From: Undaria pinnatifida
Lineage: Eukaryota; Sar; Phaeophyceae; Laminariales; Alariaceae
Direction: 5' to 3'
DNA: 64,000 nt
NCBI GenBank assembly: GCA_012845835.1
Contig: JABAKD010000021.1
Span: 13,122,295-13,186,294, forward strand
Shown: positions 13,145-26,115 of the stretch, in pieces
How the letters are laid out: every line of letters starts with the position of its first letter
Position numbering within the stretch: position 1 is the stretch's first letter
The notes under the pieces: generated by a model
The model's input: only the letters and a program-made list of their open reading frames with translations
What the model was told of the DNA's origin: nothing
Databases searched by the model: none
Program-made: the position numbers and the translations under genes

Positions 13145-13538
13145 AACAGAGTTTTCAGAAAAATGGGAACGGAGCCTAAAATGAGAACGGAGGTTTTTTT
13201 CAGAAAGCAAACCAATTGTGTAGAACACGAAAAAAAAAAAATGACAGTCCTGTGGGGCTGTACAGCAGCCTTCGAATGAACTGTCACTCAGGCTGGAAGT
13301 CCTCGGCATCGCCTCGGTAGCCAGCATCTAGAGAAATCACCATAGAGCCAGCGTATATCGCTTTTTGCGCCCACCCGGAGGCATGAAATGGAGCACGACC
13401 GTTCTGACGAGCTCCTCTCACAGGGCTGGCCAAGGGGTTTCGCAGGATCATTTCGGTTCTCTGATACACCACATGGTTCTGGAGATAACGCTTGGTTCTC
13501 ATTTTAGGCTCCGTTCCCATTTTTCTGAAAACTCTGTT
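13145..13538. mobile_element. MITE-like element, 394 bp, 4-bp target duplication
   Basis: The ends are inverted repeats of about 42 bp that begin AACAGAGTTTTCAG and contain GGAACGGAGCCTAAAATGAG. The element is flanked by ATTG at 13141-13144 and again at 13539-13542, a perfect 4-bp target-site duplication. It has no transposase coding capacity, so it is a non-autonomous DNA transposon. A second copy in the opposite orientation, with its own different 4-bp duplication, lies at 61659-62326. The superfamily is not clear; a 4-bp duplication is known for Sola and some other groups, but these ends alone do not decide it. Confidence 0.9.
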
Positions 13539-14039
13539 ATTGGCCGTTTTTTTGAACTCAACCTAGGCCGGCAGGCGCACTATGCAAGAGTCAACGTCAC
13601 AGTTCGCTGAAGTCGACTTGGTGGCCTTCATATAGTTCCTCTATGACCCTTGCCCCGGTGCGTAGATTAAAAGCAATAGCTCAAACTATATTTTTACAAG
13701 GCAATTGGTGCCAAGCGTTTCGGGGGGGCTATAGAGACATTAATGTAAATATGGTAAATCAGGGTGGCGGGAAACTTCTAGCGTTCCAACGGGTGGTTTG
13801 AGTAGTCAAGCGCTTGACGGGGCGGCGGGGGGTGGTAATAGTTTAGGAGGATGCGCGCTGTATCGCCCTTCATGGAGACCCTATAGCACCCTAGTTGCAA
13901 TGTCCTTTTGTTACGGACCATACTATATCACCCTTTATAGGGACCTTTGTCGCCTTTGATAGAGCACGAATATCATCTTTGGTGTAGTACGTACATACTA
14001 AAGTGTCGCTCAAAATATTTCCTGTTATAATTTGTCTCT

Positions 14040-16420
14040 AAGAGTCTCAGGGGGGCAATATCACAGTTGATATAGATGTAGTATATCAGATATCCATCGT
14101 CAAGCTTTTAAGTGTGGTGATTTAAATCGCCATGCGATTCAAGGGGGAGGGGGTGTAGTATTTATGGCGGGTGGGGGTCTAAATCAACCTTGATACAGTG
14201 TGTCGGGAGATGGGCTAAATCACTCTTGATGTGCAGTATACCCCTTTATACAGTGTGTCAGTGGGGGAGGGGGAGGGGGGCTGTATCACCTATCACCCTT
14301 GCTACGTTGTATTGGGATCTGGGCGGGGCAGCAGGGGTTCGCTCATTCCCCTCACACAGTGTATTGGAACGTTTGGCTATATCACCCTTGATACAGTATC
14401 AAAGGGGGGCCTATTTCCCACACTGTGCAGAATATCGGAGGGAGGGGAGGGTCTAAGACCGGTGATAATATACAAGGGGCTACTTTTCACCATTGATGTA
14501 GGCAATCATCCGGCTGATTGATGGATAGGGGGGGAAGGGCGGGGGGGCTTATTGGTTTGAAGGGCGCGATGTCTTCCAAGGGGCTGATATTTTTCCGAGG
14601 GGCGGCGGCCGATATTTCTGGTGTTGGTTGGGATTTTGAAGGTGGGGCAATACACTTCAGAGGGGAATGATATGTTTCAGGCAGGGGACTAAATGAAACA
14701 ACGGAAGGGATGATATAGTAGGCGGGGGCTATATATTTTTTTGGGGGGGGGATGGTTTGAAGTGGGGTATCACCCGTGAATCGGGGGGAGGGTGCTGTGT
14801 TGCAATTAATACGGTGCATGCAGGGGGGGGGGGGGGGGGGTAAGCAACACCCCTGATACAGTGTTTTGGAAAGGAGGGAGGGGGGGGGGTCTGTATCACC
14901 CCTTATACAGCGTATCGGGGGAGGGGGAGATCACCGTTGATCGTAGACGAAGGGGGCATACTTCACCCTTGATATAGGTAATAAGCCGGCTGTTTGAGTG
15001 GGACCGGGGGGACCTCAATTTTTTTGGAGACGATACTTTTCACGAATAGTTGATATTTGTTCACGGGAGTGACCGGATATTTCACGGGGGCTGATAGTTT
15101 GAAGGTCCTAGCGATAAATTTCAAGGGGGGGGGAATATGCCTCGAGGAGGGAAAATATATATTTCCGGCGTAGTGTAAAATGTTCAAGCAGGGGATGATA
15201 TGTTTAGAGGGGGGGAGGATATTGTGAAGTGGGGTATCACCCGTGATGCAGCATACCTGGGAGAGGGAGCTGTATCACCCTTGATACAGAGTGTCTTGGG
15301 GGGAGCTATATCACCCCTGATACAGTGCATCGGGGGCGGGGGATATTTTGCGTTGATAGCATACTACCACCCGCTGAAAAAAAACATGCCCCCCTGAAAT
15401 CTCCGATTGTTTCACCCTTGAAAGTGAATCGTTGGGGAAGGGGCTATATCACCGCTGATGCAGAGTACCGGGGGGGCAGGGGATATACACCCGTTGATAG
15501 TTAGCTACCACCGGCTGAATTATATCACCCCCTCTGCAAGACATGATCCCCCTCTGCAATATTTCACCCCCCGTTCCTGAAAATCCCGAATATCACCGTT
15601 GATACATTGTATCGGGGGAGGGCTGTATCACATGTGATACAGTATGTAGGGCGGCGGAGGGTATATCACAGTATGAAATATATGATCCCCCCCTGCAGGC
15701 GGCTGTATCAACCCAGATACAGTATATCACCGACTGAAATATATGATCCCCCCCCTGCAATACCCCCCCCCCCCCTCCCCCCCTCTAATACAGTGGCGGC
15801 TGAATCAACCCAGATACAGTATACAACCGGCCGAAACATATTATCCCCCCCTGTAATATACCCCCCTGCCCCCTGATACAGTGGGGTATACATTACCCCT
15901 GATACAGTATATCGGAATACAACAGGCGTCTGAAAGGTATCACCCCTTCTTGAAATAGATCATCCCCTCCCGAAATATTTAATTGCCCCCTGCAATATCC
16001 GGCTATATCACCGTTGATACAGTATATCGGGGGGGGCGGCTGTATCACCGACAGAAATATACTTTCCCCCCCAAAATATATTGTCGGGCTTTATCATGCT
16101 TGATACAGTACCTCGGAGGGCGAGCGGTATATCACCGACTGAAATATATCATCCCCCCCTGAAATATCGGGCAATTGTCATCGTTGATACAGTGGGGGGG
16201 GGGCTATATCACCCACCAGATAGATATTTTGTTTAGACTTATCGCCCCCCCCCCCCCGCCCCCTCGGTTTGTGGGATTCCTTCCGCTGTATCCGAGAACC
16301 ACGTAAACATACCACCCTGCTCGTTGATATAATACATGGGGGCTATATTTCACCCTTGTATGTAGGTAATCATCCGGCTGTTTGAAGGGGAAGGGAGGGG
16401 GATTATTAAAATCGGGGGGG
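14040..16420. repeat. G/C-run minisatellite with GATACAGT core
   Basis: An irregular tandem of short modules: TATCACCCTTGATACAGT, ATCGGGGG-type runs, and CTGAAATATATGATCCCCCC-type units. G runs dominate the left half, including an 18-G run at about 14822, and C runs the right half, including long C runs near 15765 and 16240. The modules vary too much for a single period. Open frames here are artefacts. The G runs could form quadruplexes and make assembly error-prone. Confidence 0.85.
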
Positions 16421-16560
16421 GGGTGATACCATTCAGGGGGGGATGATTTATTTTAGGGGGGAAATACATATTGAAGAGGGAGTTCGGATATTGCCGGAGT
16501 GATCCCATGAATCGGAGGACCCGATAAATCGCAACACGCGGGCAATTGTCTACTACTGAA
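16420..16560 (+). repeat. Block shared with the Gypsy fossil leader at 29.6 kb
   Basis: About 80-100 bp, including TTCGGATATTGCC, a GATCCCA-containing segment and GGAGGACCCGATAAATCG, match 29640-29725 with scattered differences. At 29.6 kb this stretch runs directly into recognisable reverse-transcriptase sequence. At 16.5 kb it does not, so this is a short relic of the same repeat family at the edge of the minisatellite. Confidence 0.65.
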
Positions 16561-17369
16561 GATTGGCGTCTAGGTCACACCGGGTTAGCGGGCTGAGAAC
16601 CGTCAACAACTAGTGGGTATAACGAGATGTGGAGGGGGCTTCGGGTATACGCATGATTGGTGTTGAAACCGATTAATCCACCGAGAAGGTTGGGAAGCGA
16701 CCGACCGTGGGAATAGATATTGTATACGATAGCCTCATTCAGGATAACGAGGTTATTATCACGAAGAATAGGCAGGCCTGACCATGAGCGAAAACATACA
16801 AACATCCCGGCGCACGAACGATGGGTGTGCGCAGATCACCAGGGGCTGTATTACACTCTCAGGTACATGTGTAGTACATACGAAGAGTTATTTCAGAGTC
16901 ATAGGTACATGTTCCGCGTCAATCCGAGCAGCACATAGCAGATCATGATCATCGCGGAGTAGACGGCACAACCGCGCATGAAAAGTTTGTCGGGTTTTTA
17001 CTTCATGGTATACTGCATGCAGGAGCGTAGGAGGCAACATGGTCTGTGGGTAACGGTGCATAACAATTACGTGTATGTATATACTTCCCGCTACGCATAT
17101 ATTCCGGAAAATCAAGTATGACATACGCAATTGACCACAATTTAGTGGCCACTGTGGAGTACGCAATCAGGTATCACTGTCCTCAGAGCATACAGGAATG
17201 TACACCATAATATGATGCAATACAAGATGAGTCCTTCATGTGAACTCCAGTCGGGCATACGTGGAGCATGAAGACGGGGGATAGACAGCTCGCGGGTATG
17301 GAGTTTAGCTACCAATAGCTGAAGAAGACATGACTGGAGCTTCACAGCAAAATATATATGGTTCCGGTC

Positions 17370-17442
17370 GCCCCGGTGGCGTATCAGGTTATCCTCGAGC
17401 CTGGTATAGGTCAGTTTCGTGAGTTCGAGCCCCGCCGAGTGC
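17370..17442 (+). other. tRNA-like relic, possibly a SINE head
   Basis: An A-box-like TGGCGTATCAGG and a B-box-like AGTTCGAGCCC are spaced as in a tRNA gene, about 73 bp overall. The T stem pairs at four of five positions. The acceptor stem pairs at only about four of seven, and no good anticodon loop could be drawn. It is therefore more likely a pseudo-tRNA or tRNA-derived SINE head than a working tRNA. Confidence 0.3.
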
Positions 17443-18209
17443 ATACTCGTATAAATTCGTTGGGACTTTTTCTTGTGCACAAATTGACTTGCGGAAAGCG
17501 CGAGAGCGTGAGTTGGCAACATTCGATGAACAATCGACGAGCAGTGGGATTGCTGAACCCTATGCGCGATAAAAATTGAAGGGAAGAACCGGGGAGGAGA
17601 AGGGATGACACCTGTGACCACGGCTTGTCCATGAAGCTGGAAAGTGAAAGTGTGCTAAATATATATATATATATGTATGTACAACGTGGGTAGTACGTGA
17701 CATGCATAGGTACGAGAGGGGTACAATTACGCAACACGTACTTGACATTGCCGTATCACGGGAACTGTACCGTGTTACATCATCCCGGGATATACATCGT
17801 AATTCGAGTAAGTGGCCAACAGGGAGAAGTCCACAGGAACAAGTAACACGCACACACGTATAATATAGGGCAGTCGACACAGGCACCCAGAAGATATAAC
17901 ACGAAGGTTTGACTCTGTGTCCAAAATTTTGAGGATACCTGGTGTTTTACGGAGCATGGGGATCACACCACGTACGTGTAAGTGAGCAAATATATTAGTC
18001 TATGGATAAACATCAAGGCGTTTGAGGAGACTGAATGAATGCATGTACCTGTATAGGCGACGATGATCAGACCCAATATCGGAGAACGGTGTAGACATGA
18101 GTTGGTGGAGACGAACGATACCGCTGATATAAACTTGGTGCCCGTAGCGGGGTATATGTTGACAATGTGTGCGGCCAGCCAACATTGAGGATGTTATATA
18201 ATTAGTATG

Positions 18210-18700
18210 ACTTACAGAATATACATGATAAACTGGTGCACTCTTTCCGAAACCGTCACAGTAATCCCCTTGAAAGATTTATAGTTTCCATGCGCGGATT
18301 GAAGCTGCCTCGCCTGCCCCCCCCCCCCCCCCCCCGCCCCGCTCCCCCCCGCCCCGTCTCAATCAAATCCAGGCCCCCACGTCCTTAAAACCTCCGCCCT
18401 CTTCTCACCGGATACTTTCTACTTACAGCATTCACTTGATAAACTGATGCATTTCTTTCCACAGCTGTCAGATTTTGTCCCCCTCAAAAACGGGTTTTAT
18501 AGTTGCCGCGCACAGACCGACTAACATCACCGTGTTGACCCTGATAGCTACACTCTTGTTGTAAGGGGAGCCGCCGACCTATATTCTGAAAAAGGAAACA
18601 CAACCCGTAATACGCTCGATCGAAGTATCACAAACAGGTTGTCAAGATGTGTTTCGACAAAATCTTCGATCTCACAGGTGGAGTGTATTTTCATCTTCAT
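18210..18700 (+). repeat. Truncated copy of the composite repeat
   Basis: Only the right-hand ~490 bp of the family is present: the ACATGATAAACTGGTGCA segment, a poly-C block at about 18319-18345, the TTTATAGTT segment, the TTGACCCTGATAGCTACAC segment, and the terminal TTCGATCTCACAGG. The same order is seen at 25.5-26.1, 46.6-47.2, 50.0-50.5 and 60.2-60.5 kb. Confidence 0.8.
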
Positions 18701-18756
18701 ATACTATAAAAAATAAAATAACACTCCAGCTGTGAGATCGAAGATTTAGTCGAAAC
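18651..18756. repeat. 36-bp inverted repeat at a composite-repeat end
   Basis: The family's terminal segment at 18651-18686 is repeated in reverse complement at 18721-18756, matching at 34 of 36 positions across a 34-bp A/T-rich spacer. It is the only place in the window where I see the family end in inverted orientation. A head-to-head junction of two copies or a fold-back end are both possible. Confidence 0.85.
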
Positions 18757-21700
18757 TCATATTTACATATTTATATATTTTGTTTTTGTGTGTGGAGTCA
18801 TCCCATCCCTCGTGTGTATATGATACACGGAGATCGGCCTTGGCTAGCCAAGGTTTACAGGTGTGCGTGCAGTTATTTTTCGGAAAGTGATTGCAGCACA
18901 ACAATCGCATAATAATAACCGACGTGAGACCAATCAATTACTGGGGATCCATATTGGGATCTCTGGTGTAACTATGGAAAAAGCAATTTAATCGACTTTA
19001 GGGGGATACAAACGTCGATCAATAATGACGATAGAATAGCCAAGAAATAGTGAAGCAATTTAACATCGAATTTTCGGTTTCGCTGACACCACGACTGGAA
19101 CGTCGGAATAGGCCTTTTTCGCAATTGGCCAAAAGGCGTAGCTCCTCCCGGATCATAACATACGTCGTCGGCCGATGTTAGGAGTAATGCCATCAACAGC
19201 CAAACACAATTACAATGGAGGGCCGGGTAGTAAGTACGTCACCACAACGGAGCGTGAAGGCGTACTCATCCAGACAGTTACCACGGCAAGCCCGACAAAT
19301 GTTACCACGGTGTGTGTCGGGGAGCCAATGACGACAAACAGTCATATAATGGTCAAACAAAAGCACGGGTGACGTTCAGATTGGTCGATTTGAAAAATAC
19401 TTCACGATTGCGTATAGAGGGAATTGCGAGGGTGGGGAGTTTCAGGGAGTTATTTTGGCAAGTCCGGGAAGATACTCCATCAAAGGGATGACGGAACACG
19501 AGTCGGATTATAACAACGATACCTAACAACGAAGCATCTGGTATGAGCCGAATACGCTGTATGATACTGCTCATTTTCCGCGTAATGAGGACATAATACA
19601 AGATGGGCATGTACCAGGTAAGCGACTAGCATTAATAAGCGAGAACTACACGGTATACATATAAAATGTATGTGTTCCCGGTTGCTATTCACGTGAAGGC
19701 ATTATGATAATCCCAAAGAAGAAAATACTTGCGTGTCAGGGTGAAACACGTCGATCCATGAATGGCAAGGGCGATATAGGTGATACCAGCCAGGAGAGAC
19801 ACAACTTTTCGCATAACGTAGTGAGGACCAGGCATGTATACATAAAACAGGAGATATGCAGTACTGCCTCATGAACGCCAGGACATTGTCCACGGAGCTA
19901 CTATATACATGCCTAATATACAGCATGCGGTGCTTACTATATAAAATATGAGGTCGTTCAAGAATGGCAACAAAACGTGATGACGACAAACAGCACTTGT
20001 TTTCCACCAGAGCAGGGGACGACGAGGGGAACAAGTGCGGTGTACTGGGCGTACACCTTTAGATACAAACCTGGTTCAACAGGTACAGAAATATTTTTTG
20101 TCAACGCGCGTACCAAAACTGTGCGAGAGAGCGAACTACAAAAGTACTACCTTGGGCGTATTACATACAGACACACATGTCAGTGTGATTCGGTCGCACA
20201 AGGGCGAGGACCCGGGGCTACATAGTGTCTAGTGCCACGTTAATACATCAGAGCCACATATCCCAAGCTGTATCAACTAGAAGCGTGCATGCTTTATTTA
20301 GGGAGTGAATTTATACTTCATGTAAATTCTCTGGGGCAATTTGTAGCTGGCAAAATACCGCGCGACGATCGAATCAAGTTTGGGAATGAATATAACACCA
20401 ATAACCGCAGCGTGGAAGTACTATGGAGCATCTTGATCATTGTGCGGCAAGTCCGACGATACTTCAATAAGTGGCTATAGTGTCAACTCGGTCGTCAACA
20501 AAGTGAAAAGGGGTTCGAGATAGCACAGTTTCACAAAGGGGGGAGTCTGATAAATATGGCACAACCAAGGACGGACGCGTGAAGGTATGTAGACTTATCG
20601 AGAATCTTAAACCCGCAAGACGTAAATGCCGACGAAATGCACCACGTAGGGAGACTGTTTGACGATACCACAGTCTAAAGGGAAATGGAATGTGTTCACG
20701 GAGATGTTAATCTGAACAATACTACAATAGACACGAGCAAGCACGGACGAGCGAGAGCGGTCTGGTTCCGAGTAATCTCGAGTCCGACGACAAATGCTGC
20801 GATGTGAAAATATTTTGAATTGGTTCGAAACATCGCACTTGGGTGTGTTCGAGGAGGTGTGTCTAGCTGCATACTACTCGACAACAACAACGGGCAAGTG
20901 ACGGCGGACGTATCCAGATTACAGCATACATAGGGTCACAACGGCGTAGTACGTTAAAAGAGGTGTCAATCAAAATAACACTTAATCGAATCAATAGTGC
21001 CATCTTGCGGGAGGGTACAACATTTTGGGTTTGGGGCCAAACGTGTTCATGACGAACAGAGTTTTGAAGGGCGTCAGTCCACGGACAGATGGGTCGATTG
21101 GAAACGTTTTACACAAAACATTTCGAGAGCCCGCCGTGACCGTTGTTAATCTAGGAAGCAACATTTCTCCAACTGTTGGGGCACTGGTTACGACAATCAC
21201 ATCCCGGCTATGCAAGGCGGACATGCTGAACGTGCAACAGATGCACAAATGCTATAACGCTACGAACGGCAGTGTTGGATTTCGCTGAACGTTTACATGG
21301 GTGGCGCATTGCATTCGCCAGCGTAACATTTGTCGATATCCAAGGGGCACACATTTATACTGTTTGCTGTAGGCAGTCAGGAAATTAAAGTGACTGAAAT
21401 ATCTCGGAGAACGGATACGCGGACGGCCAATCAAAGGACACCGATAAATAACTGCAAAAAATATAGAAGAAACAATAGATGCCTGATGTTATTTGAACAC
21501 ACGAACAGCGGATACAGGATGATAATAATTGCGCAGTGGACGACACGAAGTACTGCTCCATATATCAAACGACATAACGGTAAGAGGATAGACGGGCTGA
21601 TATAGTAGATGTGTATACCAGCGACATGTAGACGCAGATACTGGTATATATATACAGTTGTCAACGTTGGTTATTGCATGCTTAGGTTCAGGGATAAACA

Positions 21701-21870
21701 TGCCTTTGGCCATACTTGACGAAAGCCGTGAGGGGCAACGTTGAAATTCCCAAACGTCCCTCGCAACTTCGTTTTAGCGGCCGAAGCAGTTTTTTCGCTG
21801 TACAAAAATACGTTTTACAGATATGCGCAACAGGCCTACTTGTCACAACCACTGTAAACCAATACGTGCT

Positions 21871-22590
21871 CGAAAACACCACTCTAAAAACACTCTATAC
21901 CGAAGCGTACAATATCACCCAAAACATACACGTGTAGGAAACAACCACACGGACTCAAAATAATATGTACCAGGTATTCGAAAACACCAGTCTGAAACAA
22001 CATGATATCGAAGTCTAGAACATGAACCAAAACATACACGGGTAGCAACAACCACGCGGACACAAAATAATATGTTTTCGAAAACACCATTCTCTAACAA
22101 CACAGAAACAGTAGTCTAAAATATCAATCAAAACATACACGTGTATCAACAACCACCCGCACCAAAAATATATTTGTGTTCGAAAACGCCATTGTGAAAC
22201 AACACGATAACAAGGTCTATAACATCAACCAAAACATGCACGGGTAGCAACAACCACGCGAATACAAAAAAACATGTATTCGAAAACACCACTCTGAAAC
22301 AACACGATAACGTAGTCTAGACGAACAACCAAAACATACAGTGTACACGTGTGGCAACATCCACGCGGACACAAAATAAAATGTATTCGCAAACACCACT
22401 CTGAAACAACACGATAACGAAGCCTAGAAAATGAACCAAAACATACAGTGTACACGTGTAGCAACAGCCACGCGGACACCAAATGATATGTATTCGCAAA
22501 CACTACTCTGAAACAACACGATAACGAAGCCTAGAACATGAACCAAAACATACACTTGTAGCAACAACCGCGCAGACACAAATTCTCAGA
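21871..22590. repeat. ~100-108 bp tandem repeat, about seven copies
   Basis: The anchor CGAAAACACC or CGCAAACACC occurs at 21871, 21979, 22079, 22181, 22281, 22388 and 22495. Each unit also holds AACAACACGATAACG-like and CCAAAACATACACGTGTAGC segments. Copies differ by scattered substitutions and small indels. The antisense frames of 60-92 codons across the array repeat the same peptide and are not believed. Confidence 0.9.
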
Positions 22591-22830
22591 TCAGAAGAAT
22601 GTTCACACACTAAATCCACGTATACGTCCCCATACGAAACCTAGCCAAAAGATGGAACCCATGTATCGTGGGAGTCAGAATGCACGTGTAGGAACAACGA
22701 CGCGGACGCATGTTTCTAAATCATGAGAATGTTCACACACTAAAACCACATATACGTCCACATACAAAACCCAGTTAAAAGTTTGAGCCAATATACCCCG
22801 GGAGTCAGAAACATCACATAGTCTACATAG
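22578..22830. repeat. Two-copy ~128 bp repeat
   Basis: Two diverged copies, starting near 22578 and 22706, share GAATGTTCACACACTAAA, a CATATACGTCC-type segment and GGGAGTCAGAA. They directly follow the ~100 bp array and share its ACACGTGTAG motif at the junction. Confidence 0.7.
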
Positions 22831-23039
22831 AGTCTTGAAACGCACCTAAAATGCCTCCAAAATGCTCGTTGTCAAATAACAGGTTCATCAAGAACGCAAA
22901 AACGAACAGCACAAGAGACGAGGTGATCAAAGCATGCAAAAATCGTTTTAGCATTTGCCCACCACATCACCTACTTTGCAAGTGGTTTGGGCATCAGCGA
23001 ACTGGTTCCAACGTATGCCCGTAGTGTCTTAGGTGGAAT

Positions 23040-26000
23040 GAGGATCGGTTGTTAAATGAAGTGCGCTGCTCGATAACGTGTTCCTGACCGTCGGTATACT
23101 GAACAATCTTCGGGCCACGTCTCCTCTGTGTCAGGTGTCTGAGGAATTTCATTTTGTCGTTTTCAACAAGCGGTTGCGTTGACATATACTACCTGGCTTG
23201 ATATATGGAAAGGAACCCCACTCAGCGATCATCTACTACACGCTAGGGCTTGGTTTCATGAGCAACAGTAACAAGAGCACCAGACATGGACGCGACATCT
23301 ACTGGACCACAACATCTTCGACGAGAGTGGGGAGAAAACAGGGCGTACAATGGTATACTAGATAATAAAATTTGAAAAAGAAGTGCAGAAAGATATGTTA
23401 ACACTACGGTAGACCACACTACCAACCTTATTACGCAGGGCATTCGTGTCTCCGGCTGTTTCATGATCGCCTGACAACCTCTACCAAACGCAGTTGCATA
23501 TGCCTAACGAAGTAAAGTCACCCTCGCGTTCAATAGTGGTGACATCGCATGCCCACATCACCTCGCTTGTTGTATTTGTAAGACGTATCTCTGTATTAAA
23601 TTTGGTGACCTCAGAGCCCCACATCGGCACGGTAAAATCATGGGCGTAGGATCTTACTTTTGAGACAAGAAAAATGTGAAAAGGAGGCACAGGCAGATTT
23701 GTTAAATTGTAGTAAACCACACTACCAACCCATTGCCCAGGGTATTCCGCACGTACCGTTTGCACGAAAAAACGTGATTGAGCGAGTGTACACTAAGCGT
23801 TCCTGTCAAAACACTGACGATTTGCATTTCTCCTTTTCGTGCTCAATGACGGTGACATCGCATGACCACATCATCTCGCCTGTACAGGCAGCTATGTTTA
23901 AATCGTTGTAAACCACACTACCCACACCTATTACGTAGGATATGCCCGTGCATACCGTCTGCATGATCGGCTCCCAACCTATGGCAAGCGTGTCTTCGCC
24001 TGTTTTATTTGGCAATTATTCACCTCTTGCATATAATTAGCGATGTCAACAAGTAATGGCAACTACATGATTGGACCTATCGATTGAAATATTCTATCCT
24101 TCGTTAAAATTGCGATAAGCCACAACACCCACCTATTACGTAGGGCACCCCCTGCATATCGTCTGCATGATCGACACCCAAACCTATGGCAAACGAAGTA
24201 TGACCAACGAAGCAACGTAATTGAACGAGTGTATACTAGGCGTTCCTTTCAAATTTCTGACGAGTAGCATTTCTCCCGTTCGGGTTCAATGGCGGTGACG
24301 TTGCATCACCACATCACCTCGCCTGTTGTACTAGGCAATGTATGTCTCTTTCTTGTATTTAGCGATATCAGAAACAATGGTAACTACCAAGTACATGTTT
24401 TTATCTATCGGTTGAAGTATTCGATCGTTTGATCCATGTTCAATAGTTCATTATGAATCTTCAGCACGTTGTTTACTCCACCTAAAAACTGGATTGCAAA
24501 CTACATCTAACATCAAACCTTGTTACACCTAAAAGCTGGGTTGCATACCACATCAAACGTCAAATATTGTTACATCTAAAAACTGGTTGCATACTACATC
24601 TAACATCAAACCTTCCAGAACAATATACAATACCAGGCAGGTGATATAAAGGAGTGTCTTTTTCTTGCTACAACCGTCAGATTTCCACCTTTTAAGGGTT
24701 TATAGTTTCAGCGTACGTATTGAAATATCCCGGCCGCCTTCCCCCCCCCCCGATCCCTCTTGTTCAAATGCCCCACTCAACGTAAAAAATCGGCAAGAGT
24801 AGTAAATACTACCAGCCAGCTGATATAACTTCTCACGTCACTATCTTCCTAGCCGTCCATTACGTAACTTTCATTCATCCCTTCCGCCTCCCCCCCTTCC
24901 AACGCCCCCGCCTTTCCCACCACCCGCACGATAGCCTGGACCTAGCACCGCCCGTAAAGCAAGACCCTACGTTTATGATTAGTACGGGCGATCGGAGTAT
25001 CACACACAATGTTGCTAGGAACAGTTTCGATCAACCACTGATCTAACAGCTAGAGTGTATTCTAATATTTTATGTGACCTACACCTCTTGGACCCCCCTC
25101 CTCCCCCGCCTCCCCCCCTCCCCCATCCTCTTTCTCGCTCTTACTCAAACGCCTCACCTAATATCGAAATCCGCCAGTAGCAAAAAAGACTTACACGCCC
25201 TGTATATCACCTTATCAACGTTTTAGACCTATCCATGACGCTGCTGCAATTCCCAACCCCCCCCCCCTGTTCGCAAGACCCCCTCTGTCCCCGCCACCCG
25301 CACCATCGCCTAGACCTAGCAACACGTGTAACGCAAATCCTTACATCTATGAGACCTAAAGCACGCCGCCCCCCCCCCCCCCCCCCCCCCCAGTCCCCCA
25401 TCGCCCCGCCTCCCCACCCCACCCCCACATCCTTGAACACTCCACCCTCTACTAGCTGGTTGTACGATTTACAGGATGTACATGATAAACTGGAGCATTC
25501 TTTCTGTAAACCGTCACATTTATCCCCTTACAGGATGTACACTTTGCACGCATAGATTGAGCTGCCTGCCCCCCCACCCCTCCCTCCCCCGTGCATTGTT
25601 TCCAAAACTGGCGAATTTATCCCCTTGAAAGATATTTAGCTTCTAGGCAAAAGTTGAGCTGCCCCACCAGCCCCCCTCCCTAGTTCCCCCCCCCCCATCC
25701 CCCCACCGCCCGCCCCCTCAATTAAAATCCGGCCGCCAGGTCCTTGCAAACATCACCCTCCCCCCACCGGGTATTCGACTCACGGGATTCACCCCCCTCC
25801 TCTCCAATTTTTCAAAATCAGACTCCCAAGTTCTTCAAAACTCCGCCCTACCTTCACCGGTTATTCTACTTACAGGTTTCACGTGAGAATATGCTGGTGC
25901 ATTATCTTCGACAATTGTCAGATTTTGTGCCCGTCAGAAATAGGTTTTTTATTGTTTCCGCGCACAGACAGACTAGCATCACCCTGTTGCCCCTGATAGC

Positions 26001-26115
26001 TACGCTGTAGTTCCAAGGGGGGTCGTCGACCTATATCCTTTATGAGGACACACTCCTCGTAATACGCGTCATCGGAGTATCACACACAACTTGCAAAGAT
26101 GAGCGTCAACAGAGT
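23040..26115 (+). repeat. Composite dispersed repeat, copy 2
   Basis: A long non-coding repeat with a fixed block order. A left block contains GTTCCTGACCGTCGGTATAC and ACCAGACATGGACGCGACAT. Next comes a series of sub-repeats with CACATCACCTCGCCTG and ACGTATCTCT. Then follow CATCTAACATCAAACCTT, poly-C blocks, the GATCTAACAGCTAGAGTGTATT segment, more poly-C, the TTGACCCTGATAGCTACGCT segment and a terminal ATCGGAGTATCACACACAAC. The left 400 bp aligns closely with 47270-47690. No transposase or other protein domain is visible, so its class is unknown. Confidence 0.8.

Larger units (their letters stand above)
16560..21860. other. Mostly unassigned sequence
   Basis: About 5.3 kb without a supported gene. 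It holds an (AT)n tract at 17659-17674, the tRNA-like relic at 17370, and the truncated composite repeat and palindrome at 18.2-18.8 kb. The rest is rich in short TAC/GTA and CGA-type words but gave no clear repeat period or coding frame. An 87-codon plus frame at 21025-21288 looks mildly protein-like but is not recognised. Confidence 0.5.

Noticed and set aside
17370-17442. Functional tRNA gene
   Set aside because: The acceptor and anticodon stems do not pair well enough; kept only as a tRNA-like relic.
21884-22503. Several antisense frames with repeated FCVRVVVATRVCFG-like peptides
   Set aside because: They are readings of the ~100 bp tandem repeat; indels between units change the frame.
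21871-22590. CRISPR-like array
   Set aside because: Whole units are repeated with drift; there are no short identical repeats with unique spacers, and the genome is eukaryotic.
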